Below are positions 35,091-43,183 of a stretch of DNA of 64,000 nt, in pieces. The DNA lies in the NCBI RefSeq assembly GCF_009848495.1, contig NZ_WWEP01000009.1, positions 1 to 64,000 of the forward strand. The letters are read 5' to 3'. Positions within the stretch are counted from its first letter, which is position 1. Every line of letters starts with the position of its first letter. The notes under the pieces were generated by a model that was not told the origin of the DNA, ran no database searches, and was given only the letters and a program-made list of their open reading frames with translations. This stretch comes from Flavobacterium sp. MK4S-17. GTDB lineage: Bacteria > Bacteroidota > Bacteroidia > Flavobacteriales > Flavobacteriaceae. The translations under genes and the position numbers were made by a program.

Positions 35091-36098
35091 CTATCTTTTT
35101 AACCTGCCGGAGGTATTACCTTCGGCAATCTGCTTAATTTCCTCGGCATCCGCCAGGTTGGCGTCGCCCTCTATTGTATGTTTTATGGCGCAGGCTGCAT
35201 TGGCAAAAGCAACGGCTTCCTGTGCAGTATAATCATTAAGTTCGGCATATATAACACCTGCTGCAAAAGCATCGCCTGTACCTATCCTTTCCACTATATG
35301 CGTAATTTCTATCGGGTTACAGTTATAAACTTTGTTATCGTCCCATACACGGGCCTCAATACTGTGCCAGGAAGCATTTTTACCTGTCCTGGTTTTATCA
35401 TACACTTTTTTTATCTGCGGAAATTCTTTTTTCATGGCGGCACATCCCTTACTAAAATCCTCATCAGAAAAAGAAAAATCAGTTCCCAGTAACTCGTTAA
35501 ACTGCTCCGCCCCTCCAATAAACACATCTGTAAAGGCTACCAGTTCACGAAGCGTTTCATGTGCCTCCCTTCCATATTTCCATAACCCCATCCTGTAGGC
35601 CGGGTCGCACGAAACAGTTACACCCATTTCCCTGGCTGTTACAAGCGCCTGTTTTAAAGCCGTATAATTATTTTCAGAATGTGCAGGTGTTAGCCCCGTC
35701 CAGTGAAACCACTTTGCTCCCTGAAAAATCTCCCTCCAGTTTATATTGCCGGGGTTCATTGCCCTGAAAGCAGAATGATTCCTGTTGTAGCTTATAACGC
35801 CTGAGCGCACTACCGAACCCGGTTCTGAAAAATAAAGGCCAAGCGGTTCTTCACCCTGCTGGATATAGGAAGTATCAACCCCATGCCCGCGCAAATAATT
35901 TATAGCTGCTTTTCCTAAAAAATCGGCTGAAACCCTGCTTACATGCAACGTATCAAGCCCCATTACGGAGAGGGAAACCGAAACATTTGTTTCGGTACCT
36001 CCGTAATATATATCAAGCTGGTTTGCCTGTACCACCTTTTTATATCCGGGTGGGGAAAGGCGCGCCAGTATTTCACCATAGGTGACAATTTTCTTCAT
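35091..36098 (-). CDS. kdgK: 2-dehydro-3-deoxygluconate (KDG) kinase, PfkB family
   Basis: 335 residues of the ribokinase/PfkB fold: start KIVTYGEILARLSPPGYKK, substrate loop YYGGTETNVSVSLSVMG, and the C-terminal ATP/catalytic signature RIGTGDAFAAGVIYA with the catalytic Asp. It phosphorylates KDG to KDPG. The assignment to KDG is by sequence class and by position between the DEH reductase (8 bases) and KDPG aldolase (2 bases). Confidence 0.93.
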   Translation of the reverse strand: MKKIVTYGEILARLSPPGYKKVVQANQLDIYYGGTETNVSVSLSVMGLDTLHVSRVSADFLGKAAINYLRGHGVDTSYIQQGEEPLGLYFSEPGSVVRSGVISYNRNHSAFRAMNPGNINWREIFQGAKWFHWTGLTPAHSENNYTALKQALVTAREMGVTVSCDPAYRMGLWKYGREAHETLRELVAFTDVFIGGAEQFNELLGTDFSFSDEDFSKGCAAMKKEFPQIKKVYDKTRTGKNASWHSIEARVWDDNKVYNCNPIEITHIVERIGTGDAFAAGVIYAELNDYTAQEAVAFANAACAIKHTIEGDANLADAEEIKQIAEGNTSGRLKR

Positions 36099-36106
36099 TA
36101 TAATTA

Positions 36107-36859
36107 TTAACTAAAAGCGGTACCGCCGTTAACATCTATATTATTTCCTGTTACAAAAGAAGATTCTGAAGAGGCAAGGTAAGCCACAACATCGGCAACC
36201 TCTTCTGCTTTACCTTCCCTTCTTAGTGGTGTGGCAGCAGCAACATTAGCCCTTACCTCAGGCTTGGTGAATGTATCATGGAATGCAGTGGCAATCATAC
36301 CCGGGCAAAGTGAATTTACACGAATGCCATGTGGGCCAAATTCCTTGGCAAGTGAACGGGTATAAGTCATAACGCCACCTTTTGCAGTAGCATACATAGC
36401 TGCGCCGGGCCCGCCACCGTCACGGCCTGCCTGCGAAGCGAAGTTTATGATGGAAGCCCCGCTTTTCATCATCGGCCTGAAAGCTTTTGTTACCAGGAAA
36501 ACCGACTTAAGGTTAACATCTATAAGCGTATAAAAGAAAGACTCATCCATTTCCTCTATGGTTTTACGGGCAATAAGCCCTCCTGCCACATTAACTAAAA
36601 CATGTACTTCTTCACCAAAGGCTTCCCTGGCTTTGCCTGCAAGGGCAGCAACATCTTCCTGCTTGGTCATGTCACCCTGCAATATAACTGCTTCGCCACC
36701 AGCCTCTTTTATTAGCCTTAATGTTTCTTCCCCGTCTTCATGGCTAAGGTAATAATTAACCACAACTTTAGCTCCTTCTTTTGCCAGCTTTATGGCTACT
36801 GCCCTGCCTATATCGCGGGCACCGCCTGTAACAACGGCTACTTTTCCTTGTAATTTCAT
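36107..36859 (-). CDS. Short-chain dehydrogenase, probable DEH reductase
   Basis: 250 residues of a classical SDR: VVTGGARDIGRAVA nucleotide loop, NVAGG, and Y-x3-K in MYATAKGG with upstream Ser in NFASQAG. Known alginate utilisers convert 4-deoxy-L-erythro-5-hexoseulose uronate (DEH) to KDG with an SDR of this class, and this gene sits exactly at that point between the transporter and KDG kinase. Cofactor preference (NADH or NADPH) cannot be read confidently. Cytoplasmic. Confidence 0.85.
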   Translation of the reverse strand: MKLQGKVAVVTGGARDIGRAVAIKLAKEGAKVVVNYYLSHEDGEETLRLIKEAGGEAVILQGDMTKQEDVAALAGKAREAFGEEVHVLVNVAGGLIARKTIEEMDESFFYTLIDVNLKSVFLVTKAFRPMMKSGASIINFASQAGRDGGGPGAAMYATAKGGVMTYTRSLAKEFGPHGIRVNSLCPGMIATAFHDTFTKPEVRANVAAATPLRREGKAEEVADVVAYLASSESSFVTGNNIDVNGGTAFS

Positions 36860-36884
36860 TGTAACTTAATTTATATAATTTAAT

Positions 36885-38153
36885 TTATTCTCTAACCTGT
36901 TTTATTTTTTTAATGAAGGTGAATACCGAAAGTACCCCCAGCGGCACAAAGGCTGCAATAATTATAAAGGCCGGAGTATAGCTTGTTTTGGTTATAACCG
37001 GTATAAGGAAATTCATTATGATTACCGATACCACACCTATTGTTCCGCCAAAGCCTGCCAGCGTTCCCACCGATTTCCTGTTAAACAGGTCGCTTGGCAG
37101 TGTCTGCACATTGCCAATGGCAAACTGGAACCCAAACAACACAAAGGATACTATTACCACAAATTTTAAAGGGGTATTGCCCAAAAATATAGTAGCCAAT
37201 AATCCTAAAAACATGATGACACCCGCTATAATTATAGCGTTTTTCCTCCCCTTATCTACAGAATGGGTACGGGCTATAACATTGCCCGCATACCATCCCC
37301 CGGCAATACTACCAAGTGCTGCGCCTACATAGGGCACCCATGCAAAAAGCCCAATCTGTTTTACATCAAAGCCATATGTTTTTTGAAGGTAAAGCGGCAT
37401 CCAGCCTACAAAAAGCCACCATATGGGTTCGAGGAAAAAACGGCAAACCACCACACCCCATGCTTCCCTGTGTGACAATATTTCTTTTAATGAAAGCGCA
37501 GGTGCTGCTTTTGCTTCCGCAACTTCGTTTGCAGGGTTACCGCCCGTTATATGAAGTTTTTCTTCTTCCGTTATCCACGGGTGCTGTGCAGGTTGCTTTT
37601 TATTAATAATCAGCCAGGGAATAATCCAAACTATACCCATGCTCCCTATTATAATAAAGGTTGTTTTCCACCCGAAACCGGCATACATAAAGGCTATAAA
37701 CGGCGGCGCGATAACCGAACCTATTGAAGCCCCTGCATTGAAAATACCCTGGGCTACCGCCCTTTCTTTCATGGGGAACCACTCGGCATTGCTTTTTACG
37801 GCACCCGGCCAGTTACCTGCTTCGGATATACCCAATAGCAACCTTACAAAAGCGAGCGAATACAACCCCCTTACAGCAAAGTGAAACAAAGAGGATAATG
37901 ACCATATAAAAATGGCAATAACATACCCCATGCGGGTACCTATCTTATCAAACATTTTTCCTGATACCGACTGCCCTATGGCATAAGCTATCATAAATAA
38001 ATTGAGTATTAATGCATAATCGCTGTCATCCATACCCAAATCCTTCCCCATTGCAGGCCACATAATAGACAATGCGGAACGGTCAATATAATTAATGATG
38101 GTTGCTATGCCTATAAGGGCAATTATCCACCAGCGCAATCCTTTAATCTTCAT
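36885..38153 (-). CDS. MFS hexuronate-type transporter
   Basis: 422 residues with about 12 transmembrane helices. Begins KGLRWWIIALIGIATIINYIDRSALSI, a hallmark of the anion:cation symporter (ExuT/GudP) family, with FDKIGTRMG between helices 2 and 3 and LLGISEAGNWPGAVKSNAEWF in the first half. It should import unsaturated uronate monomer or DEH from the periplasm, after PL17 action, to feed the cytoplasmic reductase. It is 25 bases before the SDR gene. Confidence 0.9.
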   Translation of the reverse strand: MKIKGLRWWIIALIGIATIINYIDRSALSIMWPAMGKDLGMDDSDYALILNLFMIAYAIGQSVSGKMFDKIGTRMGYVIAIFIWSLSSLFHFAVRGLYSLAFVRLLLGISEAGNWPGAVKSNAEWFPMKERAVAQGIFNAGASIGSVIAPPFIAFMYAGFGWKTTFIIIGSMGIVWIIPWLIINKKQPAQHPWITEEEKLHITGGNPANEVAEAKAAPALSLKEILSHREAWGVVVCRFFLEPIWWLFVGWMPLYLQKTYGFDVKQIGLFAWVPYVGAALGSIAGGWYAGNVIARTHSVDKGRKNAIIIAGVIMFLGLLATIFLGNTPLKFVVIVSFVLFGFQFAIGNVQTLPSDLFNRKSVGTLAGFGGTIGVVSVIIMNFLIPVITKTSYTPAFIIIAAFVPLGVLSVFTFIKKIKQVRE

Positions 38154-38185
38154 TTGTAATTATTAAGTGGCCTAAAGCCTGTTTA

Positions 38186-39067
38186 TTATTTTACTACCTT
38201 AACAGTTTTGCTACTACTGCCTGCTGTTACGGTTACCATATAAGTGCCTTTTGCCCATAATGATGTATCTATTGCAGTACCGGTACTGCCCGGTGATAAC
38301 TGCATAACCTGCTGCCCCAAAAGGTTTGTTACCCTTATGCCTGTTATACTTTCCTGTGCGGTAAGGTTAAGCACATTATTTACAGGGTTGGGATAATAGC
38401 TAAATCCTTTGATAGTGTTTTCTCCCGTGCCCATTGTGCCCTCATAGGTAAGCTCAATATCATCAATAGCACCCCAGCCTACTGTAGATGGGTCGTTAAG
38501 GTTGTTTGACCTGAACGTAAATACCAGATATTTTGTACCGCCTGCCGCTTCTGCGGGTAGCGGCACATTTATTTCGGTAAAGTCGGCTAAAGCACCGGTA
38601 GTTGGATACCTTTCGCCAAACTGTGATGAGGACGGGGTATTACCGGTAGAAGGAGCATCATCTGTTAAAGAAAGATACAGGTAATCATTTGGCCCTGTTG
38701 AAGGGTCAATAAATACAACCTCCTGTTTGTATTTAAAGGTAAGCTGCATGTTAGCCGCATCATCCGGAAGGGTAATCTGCCTGTAAAAATGCACTGTGCG
38801 CCCTCCGGCATTTGTACCCACACTGGTAGGCGATGCACCAATAAAAGCACACCTGTCGCCATTATAGCCCGGCTGCGCCGAACCTACCTGCCATTTGCGG
38901 CTGCCATAGCTTGCATTCTGCACATCCCAGCCGTTACCTTCAAAAGTATCAGCATTTTCAAAACCGCCATCTCCGGCAGGGTCAATAACAGTTATAGTAG
39001 ATTGGGCTTTTGCCTCAACCCCTAAAAACATCAGCGCAAAGGCTGAGAAAAGAGTAATTTTTTTCAT
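38186..39067 (-). CDS. Secreted T9SS cargo protein with carbohydrate-binding-like beta domain
   Basis: 293 residues from the ATG at 39067; a TTG two codons earlier is less likely. Signal peptide MKKITLFSAFALMFLGVEAKAQ, then one beta-sandwich domain (about 25-210) with GGFENADTFEGNGWDVQN and LVFTFRSNNLNDPSTVGWGAIDDIELTYEG, typical of MAM/choice-of-anchor type domains with a metal-binding DDIELTY end. A type A sorting domain follows (YYPNPVNNVLNLTA to KTVKVVK). No enzyme motif is seen. Placement suggests a cell-surface alginate-binding role (inference). The 93-base gap before it, after the cupin, is the widest inside the operon. Confidence 0.78.
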   Translation of the reverse strand: MKKITLFSAFALMFLGVEAKAQSTITVIDPAGDGGFENADTFEGNGWDVQNASYGSRKWQVGSAQPGYNGDRCAFIGASPTSVGTNAGGRTVHFYRQITLPDDAANMQLTFKYKQEVVFIDPSTGPNDYLYLSLTDDAPSTGNTPSSSQFGERYPTTGALADFTEINVPLPAEAAGGTKYLVFTFRSNNLNDPSTVGWGAIDDIELTYEGTMGTGENTIKGFSYYPNPVNNVLNLTAQESITGIRVTNLLGQQVMQLSPGSTGTAIDTSLWAKGTYMVTVTAGSSSKTVKVVK

Positions 39068-39166
39068 GGTCAATAATTTTTATGTTTGTTAATTATCTTT
39101 ATTTACAATAATCCATAAGCAGTTTATCCTTCCATAACTTTCTTTCCCCTGCCTTTGCTTTCCTGC

Positions 39167-39508
39167 CTATTTTAAAAAATCTTCCCTTATTGGGCTAAAA
39201 ACATCTATAAGCATACCTGCCTCAAGGCAAACTGCGCCATGCAGCACATTTGGTGCTATATAAAATGCGTCGCCCTGCTGTAGTATTTTCTTTTCACCGT
39301 CTATGCTTACTTCAAATTTTCCTGAAACCACATAAGATGTCTGTGAGTGGTAATGCTGGTGCAGGGGCCCTATACCTCCTTTTTCAAACATTACCTTAAC
39401 CATCATTATGCTTACGTCATATCCTGTTATCTGGCGTTTTACTCCTTCGGCTACAGGTTCCCAGGGGTTTTCGCTTTCAACAAAAAATGCATCAGTCCTT
39501 AATTCCAT
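39167..39508 (-). CDS. kdgF: KdgF-like cupin, uronate ring-opening
   Basis: A 113-residue single-domain cupin. Metal site motif GPLHQHYHSQTSYVVSGKFEV and the second motif GDAFYIAPNVLHGA supply the His residues. KdgF enzymes speed conversion of 4,5-unsaturated uronate monomers into the linear ketone (DEH). It begins 3 bases after the PL17 gene, whose product releases those monomers. It has no signal peptide, so it works in the cytoplasm. Confidence 0.9.
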   Translation of the reverse strand: MELRTDAFFVESENPWEPVAEGVKRQITGYDVSIMMVKVMFEKGGIGPLHQHYHSQTSYVVSGKFEVSIDGEKKILQQGDAFYIAPNVLHGAVCLEAGMLIDVFSPIREDFLK

Positions 39509-39511
39509 TTT

Positions 39512-41710
39512 TTAATTTATTAGTAGTTTATAATTTCCGTTCCAACTATATTTTTTCCCGCCAAGGGTTAATGTATGTGCCGTATTGGCTTTAGCCGGTT
39601 TGTTGGCAAACATTAATATGTATTCTTTATTATTTTTAAATGTTACCGATAATGCAGTATAATTCTTATCGTTATGCAACAGCTTTATAGCGGTTATTTT
39701 TGAATGCGGATCCTGCACCGATTCAAGTTTCGGGTCAAAACTGCCATGAGGCTCTATCACACTAACAAAAGTGTAATTGTCTTTACTGTTTACCCGAACC
39801 ATATACCCCGACTCTGCACGCAGGTTAAACTTCGGGTCGTTAGCCCCGGCCTTTGTAAAAACAAGCTGCGTATCTGTATCTGTTACAGTTGATATGGTAT
39901 AAAACCTTGAGTCGTTAAGCCAGGTGAATTTTGAAATCCCGTTATTACCCTTGCCTTCGGCCAACTTCCATAAATGCTGGTAACCATTGGCTGAACCTAA
40001 AACGCTTAATGAGCTGGTAAAGGGAGTATATTCAAAATCGGTTTCCATTATATGCCCGCTGTACATAAAGTTCAAGTCATATTTATGTTTTTGTTTTGAT
40101 TGCAAAGAATATACATCAATAACAAAAGGTACATCTCCCCCCACAACTGCAACTGTACGCTGCATATTTGTATCAGGATAAGCATTTTCTTCAACAGCGC
40201 TTACAATTTGTATCGCTTCAGGCTTTGCTATATCGCTAAATATAAGTTGCGGACTGTGCTCCTCACCTTTTTTCCATTCAGCACCATAATGGGATGTTTC
40301 ATCTACAACAACAGTATTGTGTGCTACCGATTGCTGTGCATAACTATGGTTTTCATCAAGGTACCTGCCCCCACTTTTAGATTCTACATTCAGGAAACGG
40401 GCAGCGCCATAGTCCTGCAATATTTCTTTATCATTATTATACAGTAGTATGCCAAGCCTGTCAAAATGGCCATGCCCCATACCCTGCGATGCAAATTTAT
40501 ATACCAGCGTAAGCTGCTCGCCTTTTTTACTGGTATCTGCCCTTAGCAGTGCAACACCGCCCGATTTACCATCAGCGCCATCTGAAATAATAGCTGATTC
40601 CTTTATATATTTTGCTTCTTTTGAAAGGTTTTGCACCGCTTGTGCTGCAGCAAAGCCAGCACCTGCCATTACCACCTGACCCTGTTCCTTTATTACCGGA
40701 AGCAAAGAAGCATCATTATAGTATTGGTAGGCAATATCGGCTGCAAAAACAAGCTCTTCGCTTAGGAAGTTTTTTTCTTTTAACGAGTCGTTAAACGGAA
40801 AGAAATAGCCATTTCCATCGGTTAACTGGAAAACTGTTTTTACAGCTTTACCCAAAACCCTGTCCTTGAATTCAAAAATTTTAATTTCTGGCTGATTTAT
40901 ATTTATTGCCTGCGCAAAAACCATAAACGGCTGTAATGCGTAACGCTGGTAATAAGGCCCTTCAGAGTAATAGCCATCCGGTGAAAACAACAGTTCAATT
41001 TGCTTTATAAAGCCGGATTTTCCATCTTTGGCAGAGCCGTAAAGGGCACGGTCAACCATATCTTTATCTTTAAGTACATAACCTGTCATGCCAACACCAG
41101 CCACAGCCCATGTGCCATGGTTATGTATTTTATTAAAAGTATCCTTGCCGCCTTCACTCTCACTCAAAAAGGCAGCCATGCTCCTGAAAACATCGCGCTC
41201 AATTATTTCGCGGTTGGCAGCACTGATATCTGCCTTTACTAAATCGTAGGCCTGTATGCCGTGAACTAACCAAACACAGTCATTCAGGCCCTGCCAGAAC
41301 AATTTACCGGCATTTTGTGTTTTTTTACGCTGGGGATGCAGCGGTAAACCCGGATACATTTTGGCATATTGTAAAAGCATGTTTTCTACAAACTTTGCAT
41401 AAGCCTTTTCTCCGGTAACCCTGTAGGCAACTCCTGCTGCATACATTTCCCTGTAATTTCTTTTATGCTTTTCATGGGTGTAGCCCCCGCCGTTATCGGC
41501 GGGTAGCGGTACCTCAATTTTATTTTTAAGTGCCTTATCGGCAGTTTTCCTTATTTTATCAAATGACTTTTCCAGTATTTTGTACTCCTTTAAATGGCTG
41601 CTAATATTTTGTGCATCCGTTTTGGAAAGTAATAATACAGGGTCATTTTGTGCAGTTACCAAAGTAGTTGCAGCAAAAAAAGATAAGGCTATTAGTTTTT
41701 TAAAATTCAT
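39512..41710 (-). CDS. PL17 oligoalginate lyase (exo-type)
   Basis: 732 residues with signal peptide (MNFKKLIALSFFAATTLVTAQ, no lipobox). The N-terminal alginate_lyase alpha/alpha toroid (about 30-370) carries NHGTWAVAGVGMTGYV near residue 196 and SPDGYYSEGPYYQRYALQPF near 250, matching the Asn/His and Tyr catalytic positions of characterised PL17 enzymes. The C-terminal heparinase II/III beta-sandwich (about 380-700) contains YKFASQGMGHGHFDRLGILLYN. It should release unsaturated monomers from oligoalginate in the periplasm. Located 17 bases after the TIG lipoprotein gene. Confidence 0.93.
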   Translation of the reverse strand: MNFKKLIALSFFAATTLVTAQNDPVLLLSKTDAQNISSHLKEYKILEKSFDKIRKTADKALKNKIEVPLPADNGGGYTHEKHKRNYREMYAAGVAYRVTGEKAYAKFVENMLLQYAKMYPGLPLHPQRKKTQNAGKLFWQGLNDCVWLVHGIQAYDLVKADISAANREIIERDVFRSMAAFLSESEGGKDTFNKIHNHGTWAVAGVGMTGYVLKDKDMVDRALYGSAKDGKSGFIKQIELLFSPDGYYSEGPYYQRYALQPFMVFAQAININQPEIKIFEFKDRVLGKAVKTVFQLTDGNGYFFPFNDSLKEKNFLSEELVFAADIAYQYYNDASLLPVIKEQGQVVMAGAGFAAAQAVQNLSKEAKYIKESAIISDGADGKSGGVALLRADTSKKGEQLTLVYKFASQGMGHGHFDRLGILLYNNDKEILQDYGAARFLNVESKSGGRYLDENHSYAQQSVAHNTVVVDETSHYGAEWKKGEEHSPQLIFSDIAKPEAIQIVSAVEENAYPDTNMQRTVAVVGGDVPFVIDVYSLQSKQKHKYDLNFMYSGHIMETDFEYTPFTSSLSVLGSANGYQHLWKLAEGKGNNGISKFTWLNDSRFYTISTVTDTDTQLVFTKAGANDPKFNLRAESGYMVRVNSKDNYTFVSVIEPHGSFDPKLESVQDPHSKITAIKLLHNDKNYTALSVTFKNNKEYILMFANKPAKANTAHTLTLGGKKYSWNGNYKLLIN

Positions 41711-41727
41711 TATAATTTAAAATCCGG

Positions 41728-43170
41728 TTAATTGAACATATCGGTAACATCAACAGCCCCGGCTTCTGTAAGTACTGCATCAGTAATCATAAACCAGTCT
41801 GCATTTACCTCAAGTGGAACGCCTGCCTGGTTATCGCTCAGGTAGTTCATCCTCATATAATTGCCGCTTAAAAAGTCTGAAGCCGTTACACCCGGGAAAA
41901 GGTCGCGCAGCCTAATGGCTACAAGCTGCCAGTCGCTGCCGGTGTTATAATGTACCAGCTTCCTGCTTGAAGAAGAAGTCATATACAGCCTTAGCGTTGG
42001 GGTTGTATTATTGGTGTTAAGCCAGAAATGCAGCACAGGATTGTCATTAAATGCCCCTGCATCAAAAACAGTTTTCCATGTGTCGTTATCGGAGAATGTA
42101 AAGCGCATGTAGGCTATACTGCTTCCGTTATTATTAGGCGAAAGTATTTCGGCATGGTAGTAATTGCTTCCTCCGGGAAACGGTGGCTGCGGTAATGAAC
42201 CGTTTAGCGTGCTCACCAATAAATGGCTGGAAACACTTGATGTGGATGAAATAACTTCCGTACCATGGTTTTCAAAATTGAAATAGGTTTCAATATCCCT
42301 GTTAATATAGGGTACGGCATTGCTTACTATCTGCTCGCCCTCACCGTAATTAAGCGTTATTGCATAAGAACCTGAAGCAAGCGATGCAGGCGGATTAAAG
42401 GTTAAGTTGCCCGGAGCAGTTGTAAAATCAGTTACCTCTGTAGTACCTAATAAAACTGATGTAATCAAATTCATATTCTGCCCGGTTATAGTGGCAGGAT
42501 TATTTTTAATTATTGCCGAAGGGAATGATGATACTACAGGCAGCGGTATGTAAATAGTGAAACTTTCTACCAGTACTATGGTTTCCTCTCCGCTTGTGGT
42601 ATTGTAAGTATAGCTAAGCTGCATGGGGCTTTGGTTATTATTGGGTGTCCTTACAATAATTGTCCTGTCATCCTGCAGTTCAATAACGCCGTCCACATTG
42701 CCAAAGCTTACTTTAGTAATAACCTGCAGGTTTTCCCCTTCTATAGTAATGGTTTCATTTACTGTAGTCTGGTCAGGCAGGGTAGACTCTATAACCGGAA
42801 CCGGATAAGTAACAATAAGTTCCTCTGCCGACTCCGCCACTTTATCAGAGTTGGTTTCCAGCCTTATTATGCCGTTAACGGCGTTGGCAGGAACACGTAT
42901 AATCATAGTTTTTGCATTTTCCCGTGAATAGATTTCTGCTTCGGCATCACCTATGTAAGCACGGGTTACAAAGTTCAGGTAAGTACCCTGTATGGTTACC
43001 AGCCCCTGTATTGGTGCAGTACCGGGCGAAAAGCTTTCTATAGTAGGCTGTGCACCCAGTATTTCCTCAAAGGTTTTATCCACTTCAATATCGGCATCGC
43101 AGGCTAAAACAAACACTGCAAGTGCCATACACAAAATGCCTGTTATTTTTTTGTATAATCTTGTTTTCAT
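41728..43170 (-). CDS. Surface lipoprotein with TIG domains, SusE-like position
   Basis: 480 residues from the ATG at 43170; a GTG-initiated extension to 43206 would overlap the PL6 gene and puts extra charge before the signal. Lipobox ALAVFVLAC near residue 23, followed by Asp/Glu residues typical of surface-exported lipoproteins. Three IPT/TIG Ig-like repeats follow (about 45-280; PTIESFSPGTAPIQGLVTIQGTYLN, PVIESTLPDQTTVNETITIEGENL), then a jelly-roll-like C-terminal domain (about 290-480). By location after susCD and a lyase it is probably an alginate-binding protein of the outer membrane complex. No enzymatic motif. Confidence 0.8.
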   Translation of the reverse strand: MKTRLYKKITGILCMALAVFVLACDADIEVDKTFEEILGAQPTIESFSPGTAPIQGLVTIQGTYLNFVTRAYIGDAEAEIYSRENAKTMIIRVPANAVNGIIRLETNSDKVAESAEELIVTYPVPVIESTLPDQTTVNETITIEGENLQVITKVSFGNVDGVIELQDDRTIIVRTPNNNQSPMQLSYTYNTTSGEETIVLVESFTIYIPLPVVSSFPSAIIKNNPATITGQNMNLITSVLLGTTEVTDFTTAPGNLTFNPPASLASGSYAITLNYGEGEQIVSNAVPYINRDIETYFNFENHGTEVISSTSSVSSHLLVSTLNGSLPQPPFPGGSNYYHAEILSPNNNGSSIAYMRFTFSDNDTWKTVFDAGAFNDNPVLHFWLNTNNTTPTLRLYMTSSSSRKLVHYNTGSDWQLVAIRLRDLFPGVTASDFLSGNYMRMNYLSDNQAGVPLEVNADWFMITDAVLTEAGAVDVTDMFN

Positions 43171-43183
43171 AATTGTAATGTTT